From Microbacterium sp. LWO12-1.2 (GTDB taxonomy: Bacteria > Actinomycetota > Actinomycetes > Actinomycetales > Microbacteriaceae), in the NCBI RefSeq assembly GCF_040675875.1, contig NZ_JBEGII010000001.1, forward strand, positions 868,001 through 932,000: a DNA stretch of 64,000 bases, written 5' to 3'. Both the position numbers and the translations under genes were made by a program. Shown here piece after piece: positions 37,999-46,326 of this stretch. The notes beneath the pieces were generated by a model. The model was given only the letters and a program-made list of their open reading frames with translations. It made no database searches and was not told where the DNA came from. Each line of letters begins with the position of its first letter. The stretch's first letter is position 1.

Positions 37999-38802
37999 GT
38001 GGCTGAGACGACGACGACGACGCGCAGCGTCACGGTTGCGCAGCGCCGCCTGCTGCTTTCCTGGGCGGGAGTCACCGATCAGGGGCGCCGCCGAGACAAC
38101 AATCAGGATGCGTTCCTCGCGGATTTCCCCCTCTTCATCGTCGCGGACGGCATGGGCGGGCACGCGGGTGGCGAGATCGCCAGCCAGAGCACCGTCTCGC
38201 GTCTGCAGGCTGTGGTGTCAGGGGGGCCCGTGACGCGTCCGGCCATCGAGACGGCGCTCGAGCAGGCCGTGGGCGATATCGCCGATCACCCCGAGACGAC
38301 GGATGAGGGCACGGGGACGACCCTCACCGGAGTGTTCCTCGACCTCGCCGAGGATGAGCCGCAATGGGTCGCGCTCAACATCGGCGACTCCCGCGTGTAT
38401 CTGCTGCGCGACGACCGGCTGATTCAGGTCACGACCGACCACTCGGTGGTGCAGGAACTGATCGCGGCGGGCAAGCTGAGCCCCGAAGAGGCCGAAGGTC
38501 ATCCGTACAGCAACGTGATCACCCGTGCCGTGGGCGCGAGCGAGCTGACTGCTCCGGACTACATCACGATCGATGTCCGTGCGGGCGACCGGTTCGTGAT
38601 CTGCTCGGACGGGCTCACCAAGGAGCTCACCGACTACGGCATCCAGCACTTCCTTCGCGAGCACGCCGAGCCGGGGCCGGCTGTCGACGCGATGCTCGCC
38701 GCGGCGCTCGAGAACGGTGGTCGCGACAACGTGACGCTGATCATCGTCCAGGTAGGCGACCCCGAGCAGTCTTCCTCCACACTCACAGACACGGTCGAAT
38801 AG
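37999..38802 (+). CDS. PP2C-family serine/threonine phosphatase
   Basis: 267 residues. The PPM/PP2C metal motifs are intact: VTDQGRRRDNNQDA, VADGMGGHAGGE (metal Asp and Gly), GDSRVYLLRD, ICSDGLTKELTD and GGRDNVTLIIVQ. It would dephosphorylate Ser/Thr in cytoplasmic substrates, countering Hanks-type kinases encoded elsewhere. The GTG at 37999 has CGGAGG 6 nt upstream; an in-frame GTG at 37948 lacks one. The next gene, 58 nt downstream, encodes an EccC/FtsK-like ATPase. PP2C and FHA/FtsK-like proteins co-occur around type VII-like systems. Confidence 0.92.
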   Translation: MAETTTTTRSVTVAQRRLLLSWAGVTDQGRRRDNNQDAFLADFPLFIVADGMGGHAGGEIASQSTVSRLQAVVSGGPVTRPAIETALEQAVGDIADHPETTDEGTGTTLTGVFLDLAEDEPQWVALNIGDSRVYLLRDDRLIQVTTDHSVVQELIAAGKLSPEEAEGHPYSNVITRAVGASELTAPDYITIDVRAGDRFVICSDGLTKELTDYGIQHFLREHAEPGPAVDAMLAAALENGGRDNVTLIIVQVGDPEQSSSTLTDTVE

Positions 38803-38860
38803 CCCTCCTGGGCTGTGGAAGAGCGGGATCCGAGGCGATCTCCGGGGTCGAATGTAGGAC

Positions 38861-41692
38861 ATGGATCCTGCACCGATCGTTCTTCCCTCCGCGCCGCCTC
38901 CCACCCGGCGGGCACCCCTGCCGTTCGTCGCCGCGGTAGTGCCGGTTGCGGCAGGCGTCGTGCTGTGGCTGGTCTCCGGGTCGCTGTATGCGCTGTGTTT
39001 CGCCGCACTCGGTCCGCTGATGATCGCGGCTTCAGTGCTGGACGGGGCGCGCACCCGACGGCGTGATCGCCGCAGAGGCGCCGCAGAGGCGGCCACCGCA
39101 TGGGAATCGGCCGAGGAGGAGCTCAGGGCGCGGCAGCAGGAAGAACGCGGGGCCCTGTGGGATCGCCATCCGGACGTCGCCAGGTGCCTTGCACACCCAC
39201 CTCTTCGAGGGGCGGACGGACCGGACGGTACGACGCCACTGGTGGTCGGGAGCGGCTCGATCCCGACCGGGATCCGAACCACTGGCGGTGAGGGCGAACG
39301 GGCGCGTGTGTTCCAAAGGCGCTGCGGGATCCTCGACGAGGCACCGGTCCGTGTGCCGTTGGGCCGGGGCGTCTGCATACGCGGTCCTGCGCCGCAGAGC
39401 GCCGCGGTCGCACGGGCGCTCGTGGCGCAGCTCTGCCTTCGATTCAGCGCGGCGCAGCTCGTGCTCGTCGGCGACCGCCTCGATGAACATGGCCTGGCCG
39501 CATTGCCCCACGCTCGCTCCGCGCGTCGCGGAGGGTTCCGGGTCGGAATCTCCGCACAGGGGGACGCCCGCGTCGCCCTTGACGCCGCAGTCTGGGTGGT
39601 GCCGTCCGGAGCTGAGGTTCCGGAGGGGATCACCACCGTCATCGACGTCGATGAGATCCGTCGCGCGACCATTCGCACGCCGGCGGGTTCGCACGCGATC
39701 GCGCTGGAGGCCCTCTCGGTCGAACAGATCATGCAGATCGGACGCGACGGCCGAGACGACACCGAAGACCTCGACGACGTCCCCGCCTTCGTTGCCCTGC
39801 ACGAGCTCTCGCAGCGGAGGGGGGATCCGGGGCTGCCCGCCGCGATCGGTCGCTCCGTCCAGGACGAGGTCGTGCTCGACATCGTCGCGGACGGGCCACA
39901 TGCGATCGTCACGGGGACCACAGGCACGGGCAAGAGCGAGTTCCTGGTCACCTGGGTGACGGCGATGGCGACGGCGAACGGCCCGGATCGCGTGTCGTTC
40001 GTCCTCGCGGACTTCAAGGGCGGCACGGCGTTCGAGCCGTTGCGCGCGCTCCGCCAGGTCGCGGCGGTGATCACCGACCTCGACCAGGAGGGTGCGCGGC
40101 GGGGCGTGTCCAGCCTGACGGCGGAGATCCGTCGACGAGAGTCGTTGCTGGCCGCCGTGGGCGCACGCGACATCAGCGAGATCACGATCCCGAGACTCGT
40201 GATCGTGATCGATGAGTTCGCTGCTCTGCTGCAGGAGCATCCGGATCTCGGGCAGGTCTTCACCGACGTCGCGGCACGAGGCCGCGCGCTCGGTATGCAT
40301 CTGATCCTCGGCACTCAGCGGGCATCGGGCGTCGTGCGAGACGCTCTCGCCGCGAACTGTCCATTGCGATTCAGCCTGCGCGTCGCCGAGCCCGCTGACA
40401 GTCGGCTCGTGATCGGCACGGCGCAGGCGTCAGAACTCACCGGGGGAGCGGAATCGCGAGGGCTGGGTTTCGTGAGGCGGCCGCAGGACCCCGAACCACA
40501 GATCCTCCGGGTGGCACTCACGGCGGCAGCAGATGTGAGCCGCGTCGCCGGCGAGTGGCGGTCTGCGCGACAGCCGCCCAGTCCCTGGCAGCCGGCGCTT
40601 CCCGCGTTGCTTCCGCTCGACCGCGTGCGATCGGGGGCGGCGCCGTCGCCCGACGCCCTCCTCCTCGGCCTGGCCGATACTCCCGAGAGGCAGTCGCAGC
40701 CGGCGGAACTGCTGCGACCGGGGGCGGACCGCGGACTGGCGATCCTCGGTGCACCAGCGTCCGGTCGGACATCGGCACTGCGGGTGCTGGCCGCCCAACA
40801 TCCTCAGGCGGTGTGGATGCCCGAGGACCTGGAGGCCGCGTGGGATGCCGTCTCGTCCTGGTCGACCGGCGCCGCGCGGCTACCGAGCCTGGTTCTGTGC
40901 GATGACCTCGACCGGACCGTGGCCGAACTGCCGCCGGAGTACGCCCAGGAGTGGTTGCGCAGGGTGGAGCAGCTCCTGCGCGGCAGTCGCGAGACGACGT
41001 TCGTGATCACGGCAGCACGGGCCGCCGGTGGCGTCGGACGCCTCCTGGAGGCCGTGCCTCGACGCGCCCTCCTGCGGATGCCGAGTCGCGTGGAGCACCT
41101 GGCTGCCGGGGGAGAGAGCTCAGGATTCCGCCCGGACCGTCCGCCGGGCCGGGCACGCATCGGCGAACGGGAGGTGCAGTTCGCCTGGGTCGAGGGCACC
41201 GGCGCCGTGCGACCGACGCCGCTCGAGCCGCGGTGGAGTCCTGGACGCGCCGACTGCGGCATCGTGAGCCCCGGTGCGCCGCGCGTTGTCGCGCGTCTGC
41301 GAGCGGAGTATCCCGAACGCGAGGTGCTCTTGCTCGAACCAGGGGAGCGTGCGGAGAGAGGCGGAGCCATCCTGGTCGCCGACGCCGAGACCTGGCAGCG
41401 CAGTCCCTCGGTGTGGAGACGAGTGCGCGCGGAGGGCGAGGTGCTGTTCCGCGCCGAGAATCCTGTGGACCTGCGCCAGCTGGCCGGGGTCAGGGACCTG
41501 CCCCCGTATGCGCGGACGCACGCGGGAAGGGCGTGGGCGGTGCGTGGTGAGGAAGCCGTCAGCCGGGTGGTCGTCCCCGCCTTCGCGCCGACGACGGGGA
41601 ACACGAGCGAACCGACGACAGGGCAGGTATCCGAGCGCCTCACCCGCAGGCAGAGGCGTGCGGACCGGACGGATGACGCATCCCGTTCGTGA
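38861..41692 (+). CDS. FtsK/SpoIIIE (EccC-like) ATPase, orphan
   Basis: 943 residues. Two N-terminal transmembrane helices (about residues 20-60) precede a basic linker and a beta-rich region. A first FtsK/SpoIIIE ATPase domain follows, with Walker A GTTGTGKS (352-359), ADFKGG, Walker B LVIVIDEFAAL and LILGTQRASG. A second, degenerate P-loop reads GAPASGRT (630-637), with Arg in place of Lys. The layout matches EccC/EssC motors of type VII secretion, with only the first ATPase intact. No WXG100 substrate, EccB, EccD or EccE lies within the window. The ATG at 38861 has poor ribosome-binding spacing, so the true start may differ slightly. Confidence 0.85.
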   Translation: MDPAPIVLPSAPPPTRRAPLPFVAAVVPVAAGVVLWLVSGSLYALCFAALGPLMIAASVLDGARTRRRDRRRGAAEAATAWESAEEELRARQQEERGALWDRHPDVARCLAHPPLRGADGPDGTTPLVVGSGSIPTGIRTTGGEGERARVFQRRCGILDEAPVRVPLGRGVCIRGPAPQSAAVARALVAQLCLRFSAAQLVLVGDRLDEHGLAALPHARSARRGGFRVGISAQGDARVALDAAVWVVPSGAEVPEGITTVIDVDEIRRATIRTPAGSHAIALEALSVEQIMQIGRDGRDDTEDLDDVPAFVALHELSQRRGDPGLPAAIGRSVQDEVVLDIVADGPHAIVTGTTGTGKSEFLVTWVTAMATANGPDRVSFVLADFKGGTAFEPLRALRQVAAVITDLDQEGARRGVSSLTAEIRRRESLLAAVGARDISEITIPRLVIVIDEFAALLQEHPDLGQVFTDVAARGRALGMHLILGTQRASGVVRDALAANCPLRFSLRVAEPADSRLVIGTAQASELTGGAESRGLGFVRRPQDPEPQILRVALTAAADVSRVAGEWRSARQPPSPWQPALPALLPLDRVRSGAAPSPDALLLGLADTPERQSQPAELLRPGADRGLAILGAPASGRTSALRVLAAQHPQAVWMPEDLEAAWDAVSSWSTGAARLPSLVLCDDLDRTVAELPPEYAQEWLRRVEQLLRGSRETTFVITAARAAGGVGRLLEAVPRRALLRMPSRVEHLAAGGESSGFRPDRPPGRARIGEREVQFAWVEGTGAVRPTPLEPRWSPGRADCGIVSPGAPRVVARLRAEYPEREVLLLEPGERAERGGAILVADAETWQRSPSVWRRVRAEGEVLFRAENPVDLRQLAGVRDLPPYARTHAGRAWAVRGEEAVSRVVVPAFAPTTGNTSEPTTGQVSERLTRRQRRADRTDDASRS

Positions 41693-41722
41693 CAGACCTG
41701 CGGCGGGCGGGAGGTCAGCGGA

Positions 41723-42718
41723 TCAGATCCCGGCACCGGGGCGGATGACGCCCACATCGACGCCACCGCCGAGTACCGAGAGCGGAAGAGCAGCAGCGAG
41801 CCCGGCGACATCCGCCTCGCCGAGGGCGCCGGCGCGAGCGAGGAGCGTCGCGGCGACGATCGTGGAGGCGCGCGGTGCGCCGTCGAGCATCTTGAGGCCG
41901 ACCGTCGTGCCGTTCGGTGCGACCATCACCATGACACCTTCTGCTCCGCCCTTGGTGAACACGCCGAGCTTCTCGGTGGCGATGGTGTCGGGGCGACCGG
42001 GGCCCTCGATCGTCCACGGGCTCTCGCGCACCGCGCGCACCAGGGAGCCGGCCACACGGTGCAGGGCGAATGGCGAGCGGTCGGAGGCGGTGCCGATGCG
42101 GTGGATGGAGCGGGTGAGCCCGGTGAGGGTCAAGGCGTACACGGGGGCGCCGCAGCCGTCGATGGCAGTGTGGGCGACCTTCTCCCCGGTCAGACGCTCG
42201 ATCACGTCACGAATGTGCGCCTGCAACGGGTGCGCCACATCCAGGTAGCCGTCGGTCGCCCAGCCGGTCGCGACGCAGGCGCGCAGCATCGCCGCGTGCT
42301 TGCCCGAGCAGTTCATCCGCACGCGTGCGGGTTCGCCGTGCTCGCGGACCATCTCGTCGCGGGTGGCGGTGTCGCTCGGCCACGCGGGCGGGCAGCCGAG
42401 GTGATCCTCGGTGAGACCGCCTTCGGTCAGCATGTCGCGCACCGTGTTCGCGTGACGATCGGTTCCGGTGTGGCTCGCCGTCGACAGGGCCAGCTGCTCG
42501 CCTTCCAGCACCGCGCCGGCGGTGATGCATGCCACGGCCTGCAGAGGCTTGAGGCTGGAGCGCGGAAGGATCAACGCGTCGGCATTGCCGTGCCGAGCGA
42601 TCACCTCGCCGTCTGCGGACAGCACGACTGCCGCGCCCGCATGACGGGACTCGATGAAGCCGCTGCGTTCGACGACGGCGAGTTCGACGGATTCCTGAAC
42701 GGTGAGAGTCTCCAGCAC
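41723..42718 (-). CDS. Asparaginase family protein (R. etli type II-like)
   Basis: 331 residues. It resembles the Rhizobium etli-type, thermolabile asparaginase family, which is distinct from E. coli AnsA/AnsB. Visible motifs are ILPRSSLKPLQA, ASHTGTDRH, MNCSGKHAAML and IDGCGAPVYALTL. It would hydrolyse L-asparagine to aspartate and ammonia; activity on other amides is possible. No signal peptide, so cytoplasmic. The GTG at 42718 lies 6 nt after TAGGCT. Confidence 0.88.
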   Translation of the reverse strand: MLETLTVQESVELAVVERSGFIESRHAGAAVVLSADGEVIARHGNADALILPRSSLKPLQAVACITAGAVLEGEQLALSTASHTGTDRHANTVRDMLTEGGLTEDHLGCPPAWPSDTATRDEMVREHGEPARVRMNCSGKHAAMLRACVATGWATDGYLDVAHPLQAHIRDVIERLTGEKVAHTAIDGCGAPVYALTLTGLTRSIHRIGTASDRSPFALHRVAGSLVRAVRESPWTIEGPGRPDTIATEKLGVFTKGGAEGVMVMVAPNGTTVGLKMLDGAPRASTIVAATLLARAGALGEADVAGLAAALPLSVLGGGVDVGVIRPGAGI

Positions 42719-42724
42719 CGGACC

Positions 42725-42730
42725 AGCCTA
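42725..42730 (-). promoter_or_regulatory. -10 element of the asparaginase gene (leaderless)
   Basis: TAGGCT on the minus strand, then GGTCCG and the GTG at 42718. Confidence 0.55.
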
Positions 42731-42791
42731 CCGTCGGCTCCTGTCTTCACAGTCCCCGCGCCCGTGTGTGCCGGTTGTCGCACGCCGGTGG

Positions 42792-42797
42792 CAGACT
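42792..42797 (+). promoter_or_regulatory. -10-like element of the OsmC gene
   Basis: CAGACT, then 6 nt and the ATG at 42804. Spacing is the leaderless one, with C replacing the first T. Confidence 0.35.
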
Positions 42798-42803
42798 GGG
42801 CTG

Positions 42804-43301
42804 ATGGCGGCACAGCACACCCCTCATGTTCTCGGCGAGCACCACTACGCACTCACGTCCACATGGACGGGGAACAGCGGGTCAGGGACCAGTGGTTATC
42901 GTGACTATCGACGCGACGTGACGATCGAGGTGCAGGGCAAGCCCGACCTGCTCGCCTCGGCGGACAGGCCTTTCCGCGGCGATGCCACGCGGTGGAACCC
43001 GGAAGACATGCTGCTCGCGTCGCTGTCGGAATGTCATCTGCTCTCGTATCTGCATGCCTGCGTCACTGCGGGCGTCGTCGTGGTGTCGTACCGCGATCAG
43101 GCGACAGGGCTCATGCGCGAGGACGGAGCGGGCGGTGGCGCATTCGTCGAGGTGATGCTGCGCCCCGAAGTCGTGGTTGCCGATGCGTCGATGATCGAGG
43201 CGGCAGAGCACGCCCACGCGCAGGCCAACGAGTGGTGCTTCATCGCCAACTCGATGAACTTCCCCGTGCGTCACGAAGCGACGGTGACAGCTCAGGTCTG
43301 A
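42804..43301 (+). CDS. OsmC-family protein
   Basis: 165 residues. The OsmC/Ohr fold is indicated by GNSGSGTSGYRDY, the ADRPFRGDATRWNPEDMLLASLSECHLLSYLHA block (in parts) with one Cys in SECH, and HAQANEWCFIANSMNFPV with the second Cys. Two redox-active Cys are what peroxiredoxin-like members use to reduce organic hydroperoxides with lipoylated partners or thiols. It may therefore protect against lipid peroxides. It is divergent from the asparaginase gene. Confidence 0.85.
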   Translation: MAAQHTPHVLGEHHYALTSTWTGNSGSGTSGYRDYRRDVTIEVQGKPDLLASADRPFRGDATRWNPEDMLLASLSECHLLSYLHACVTAGVVVVSYRDQATGLMREDGAGGGAFVEVMLRPEVVVADASMIEAAEHAHAQANEWCFIANSMNFPVRHEATVTAQV

Positions 43302-43330
43302 GCGGGTCGAGGGTCAGAGCGGGCTGCTGT

Positions 43331-44110
43331 TCAGCGGCGCTCGTGGGGGAGCGCCTGGATGATCTTCTCGATCGTTCCCTGCGCCGGCGCCTCGTTGTAG
43401 GCCCCGGCGAGCTCCTGGCCGGAGAGGGCGTGGATCGCCGCCATGATCTCGTCGGTCGCGAGGCGGCGAGCCCGTCCGCTGGTGGCCGGACCGTGCGGCG
43501 AGAGATCGAGGGGTTCACCGAACCGCACGGTGATGCGTTCCTTCAGTGTCGGCATCTTCGCGCCGACCGGCATGACCTTGTCGGTACCGACCAGGCCGAC
43601 CGGGACAACGGGTGCCCCTGTCTGCAGTGCGAGGAAGGCGACGCCGGTACGCCCCTTGTAGAGGCGTCCGTCCGTGGAGCGGGTGCCCTCGGGATACAGC
43701 GCCACCGTCAGACCTTCGTCGAGGAGCTGGCGTTGCAGATCGAGCGCGTCGAGCGCGGCCTGGCCGGCGCCCCGCCGCACGGGGATCGCACCGATCGACT
43801 CGAAGAAGGTCTTGCTCATCCATCCGCGAAAGCCGGTGCCCTCGAAGTAGCTCGACTTCGCGAGGAAGTGGACGGGCCGCGGAGCAGCCACGGGGATCGC
43901 GATCGAATCGATGAACGACAGATGGTTGCTCGCGAAGATCACCGGGCCGGAGGGGGGCACATTCTCGCGACCTTCGATCCGAGGCCGGTAGACGAGCCGG
44001 GCGAGTGGAGTGATCAGGCCGCGTCCGAGCGTGTACGTGAATCCGGCGTGACGAGGCTTCGCAGTCTCCTCTGATGAGGATTCGGGCTCGACGGACTGCT
44101 CAGAGGTCAT
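43331..44110 (-). CDS. 1-acyl-sn-glycerol-3-phosphate acyltransferase (PlsC family)
   Basis: 259 residues. The acyltransferase blocks are SNHLSFIDS (NHxxxxD catalytic), FLAKSSYFEG, VALYPEGTRSTDG (substrate binding) and VVPVGLVG. It adds the second acyl chain to lysophosphatidate at the membrane in phospholipid synthesis; several paralogues usually exist in actinobacteria. The ATG at 44110 lies 6 nt after TAACCT on the minus strand. Confidence 0.9.
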   Translation of the reverse strand: MTSEQSVEPESSSEETAKPRHAGFTYTLGRGLITPLARLVYRPRIEGRENVPPSGPVIFASNHLSFIDSIAIPVAAPRPVHFLAKSSYFEGTGFRGWMSKTFFESIGAIPVRRGAGQAALDALDLQRQLLDEGLTVALYPEGTRSTDGRLYKGRTGVAFLALQTGAPVVPVGLVGTDKVMPVGAKMPTLKERITVRFGEPLDLSPHGPATSGRARRLATDEIMAAIHALSGQELAGAYNEAPAQGTIEKIIQALPHERR

Positions 44111-44116
44111 CAGAGC

Positions 44117-44122
44117 AGGTTA
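44117..44122 (-). promoter_or_regulatory. -10 element of the plsC-type gene (leaderless)
   Basis: TAACCT on the minus strand, then GCTCTG and the ATG at 44110. Confidence 0.55.
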
Positions 44123-44203
44123 CTCCGGGATTCATGCCTTCGCTGGAATGAAGAATCGCGCCGCGTCTCCCAGCGCGAGCAAAGGGGAATAGGGGAGGAT
44201 GGG

Positions 44204-45190
44204 GTGTCCCGATCGCGATCCAAAGGTCTCACTGTGCGCAAGCGTCCGCTCATCGTCCTGTCCACCGTCGCTGCGGCGACCCTTCTGCTGGCAGGATGCT
44301 CCGGCACCGCCTCGCCCGAGAGCTCGAGCACGCCCACGCCAACGGCATCGAGCAGCTGCGCCCTCGACGCTCAGCCCGGTGCGACCTCCGACGCCGTCGT
44401 CGTCGACGGTGAGGGTGCCGATGCCAAGGTGACCGTCCCCGCCGATGCACCGTTCGCGGGTGTCGAGCGCACGATCGTCGCGGCCGGTGACGGCGAGGAC
44501 ATCGGTGTCGGCGACCTGGTCTCCGTGCAGTACCAGATCGTGGATGCGACCTCTGGAGAGGTGCTGGATTCCTCTGCCCGCGGGGAAGGCGGGCTTCTCC
44601 CCGTCCTGCTCGACACGAACCAGTCGTCCCTGTTCGTCGCAGCACTCGAGTGCGAGCCGGTCGGCTCCCAGGTCGTGCTGACTCTGCCCGGCAGCGTTCT
44701 CGGCGAGGGCGCCAGCAACGTCGTCGTCTACGCCGAAGCGGTCGAGCACCTTCCCGAGGTCGCCACCGGCACGCCGGTCGACCCGACCCCCGGGTTCCCC
44801 ACCGTCGAGCTCGACGATGACGGCGCCCCGACCATCACCATCCCGGACGGGGACGCGCCCACCAAGACCGAGGTCGCCGTCCTCAAGCAGGGCGACGGCG
44901 CGACCGTCGGTGCCGGTGACCTCGTCGTCGTCCAGTACCGCGGCGTCAAGTGGTCCGACGGCGAGGAGTTCGACTCCAGCTGGAGCCGGGACGCTGCTCC
45001 CACGCAGTTCCAGACCAGCGGCGTCGTGACCGGATTCCGCCTCGCACTCGAAGGCCAGAAGGTCGGCTCACAGGTGATCGTCGTGATGCCTCCGGCTGAC
45101 GGCTACGGCGCGACCGAGGGCCACGAGCTCCAGAAGGAGAGCCTCGTGTTCGTCGTCGACATCCTCGCCACGACTCCCGTCCAGCAGTAG
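44204..45190 (+). CDS. Lipoprotein with two FKBP-type peptidyl-prolyl isomerase domains, the first degenerate
   Basis: 328 residues. Lipobox LLLAGC with lipid-bearing Cys32, then a Ser/Thr linker. The first FKBP-like domain (about 70-165) keeps VSVQYQIVDATSGEVLDSS but has lost most pocket residues. The second (about 215-322) is canonical: VVVQYRGVKWSDGEEFDSSW, VTGFRLALEGQKVGSQVIVVMP. It should assist folding of exported proteins outside the membrane. GGGGAGGA precedes the GTG at 44204; GTG 44234 would give a shorter, also normal, signal peptide. Confidence 0.88.
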   Translation: MSRSRSKGLTVRKRPLIVLSTVAAATLLLAGCSGTASPESSSTPTPTASSSCALDAQPGATSDAVVVDGEGADAKVTVPADAPFAGVERTIVAAGDGEDIGVGDLVSVQYQIVDATSGEVLDSSARGEGGLLPVLLDTNQSSLFVAALECEPVGSQVVLTLPGSVLGEGASNVVVYAEAVEHLPEVATGTPVDPTPGFPTVELDDDGAPTITIPDGDAPTKTEVAVLKQGDGATVGAGDLVVVQYRGVKWSDGEEFDSSWSRDAAPTQFQTSGVVTGFRLALEGQKVGSQVIVVMPPADGYGATEGHELQKESLVFVVDILATTPVQQ

Positions 45191-45221
45191 TAGACGCAGG
45201 AGCGGAACCGAGGGCGTGCCA

Positions 45222-45227
45222 TAGGCT
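45222..45227 (+). promoter_or_regulatory. -10 element of dxr (leaderless)
   Basis: TAGGCT, then GGCGGC and the ATG at 45234. Confidence 0.55.
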
Positions 45228-45233
45228 GGCGGC

Positions 45234-46319
45234 ATGCGTCGCATCATTGTCCTCGGTTCCACCGGCTCCATCGGCACACAGGCGCTCGACGTCATCCGCG
45301 CGAATCCCCGCCGGTTCGAACTCGTGGGGCTCGCTGCGGGGAGCAACCGCCAGTTGCTCGACGAGCAGGCGGCCCAGTTCGGCGTCGAGAACACGGCGCT
45401 CGGTGCTGATGAGGCCGAACAGCTGGTCCGTGACGTCGATGCCGATGTCGTGCTCAACGCGATCACCGGGTCGATCGGGCTCGGCTCCACACTGGCGGCG
45501 CTGAAGGCCGGTCGCACGCTGGCGCTCGCCAACAAGGAATCACTGATCGTCGGCGGGCAGCTGGTGCTCGCAGCGGCCGCCCCGGGTCAGATCGTGCCGG
45601 TCGACTCCGAGCACTCTGCGCTGGCTCAGGCCCTGCGCAGCGGCACCCACGCAGAAGTGCGCCGTCTGGTCGTCACCGCGTCGGGCGGGCCGTTCCGCGG
45701 GCGTTCCAGGGCCGAGATGGAATCGGTGACCCCGGCAGAGGCGCTGGCGCACCCGACGTGGGATATGGGCCGCATGGTCACCACGAACTCCTCGACTCTC
45801 GTCAACAAGGGCCTCGAGGTCATCGAGGCGCATCTGCTCTTCGACATCCCCTACGAGGACATCGACGTCGTGGTGCACCCGCAGTCCGTGGTGCACTCCA
45901 TGGTCGAGTTCATCGACGGATCGACCATCGCGCAGGCCTCGCCACCCGACATGCGCCTGCCGATCTCGCTCGGCCTCGACTGGCCCCATCGCGTCGGCGG
46001 CGTCGGTCGGCCCCTGGACTGGACCGCCGCGACGTCCTGGACCTTCGAACCCCTCGACAACGAGGCGTTCCCGTCGGTCGCGCTCGCGAAGGCGGTCGGA
46101 CGTGCCGGTGGGACATTCCCCGCGGTGTACAACGCCGCGAACGAGCAGGCCGTCGATGCGTTCCATGAGGGGCGGCTCACGTTCCTCGGTATCGTCGACA
46201 CGATCGCCCGCGTGGTGGATGCCCACGAGCCTCCCGATTCGCTCACTGTCGAATCGCTGGCCGCAGTCGAGATGTGGGCGCGCCAGAAGGCGGACCGCCT
46301 GATCGCCGCAGGAGACTGA
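45234..46319 (+). CDS. dxr: 1-deoxy-D-xylulose 5-phosphate reductoisomerase
   Basis: 361 residues. Second step of the MEP isoprenoid pathway, NADPH-dependent. NADPH motif [22 protein letters not shown], the metal and substrate loop [21 protein letters not shown] and [12 protein letters not shown]. ispG, a later step of the same pathway, is 9 kb downstream. dxr, rseP and ispG are usually adjacent in actinobacteria, so genes between them here are insertions relative to that order. Confidence 0.97.
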   Translation: MRRIIVLGSTGSIGTQALDVIRANPRRFELVGLAAGSNRQLLDEQAAQFGVENTALGADEAEQLVRDVDADVVLNAITGSIGLGSTLAALKAGRTLALANKESLIVGGQLVLAAAAPGQIVPVDSEHSALAQALRSGTHAEVRRLVVTASGGPFRGRSRAEMESVTPAEALAHPTWDMGRMVTTNSSTLVNKGLEVIEAHLLFDIPYEDIDVVVHPQSVVHSMVEFIDGSTIAQASPPDMRLPISLGLDWPHRVGGVGRPLDWTAATSWTFEPLDNEAFPSVALAKAVGRAGGTFPAVYNAANEQAVDAFHEGRLTFLGIVDTIARVVDAHEPPDSLTVESLAAVEMWARQKADRLIAAGD

Positions 46320-46326
46320 GCGCGGC

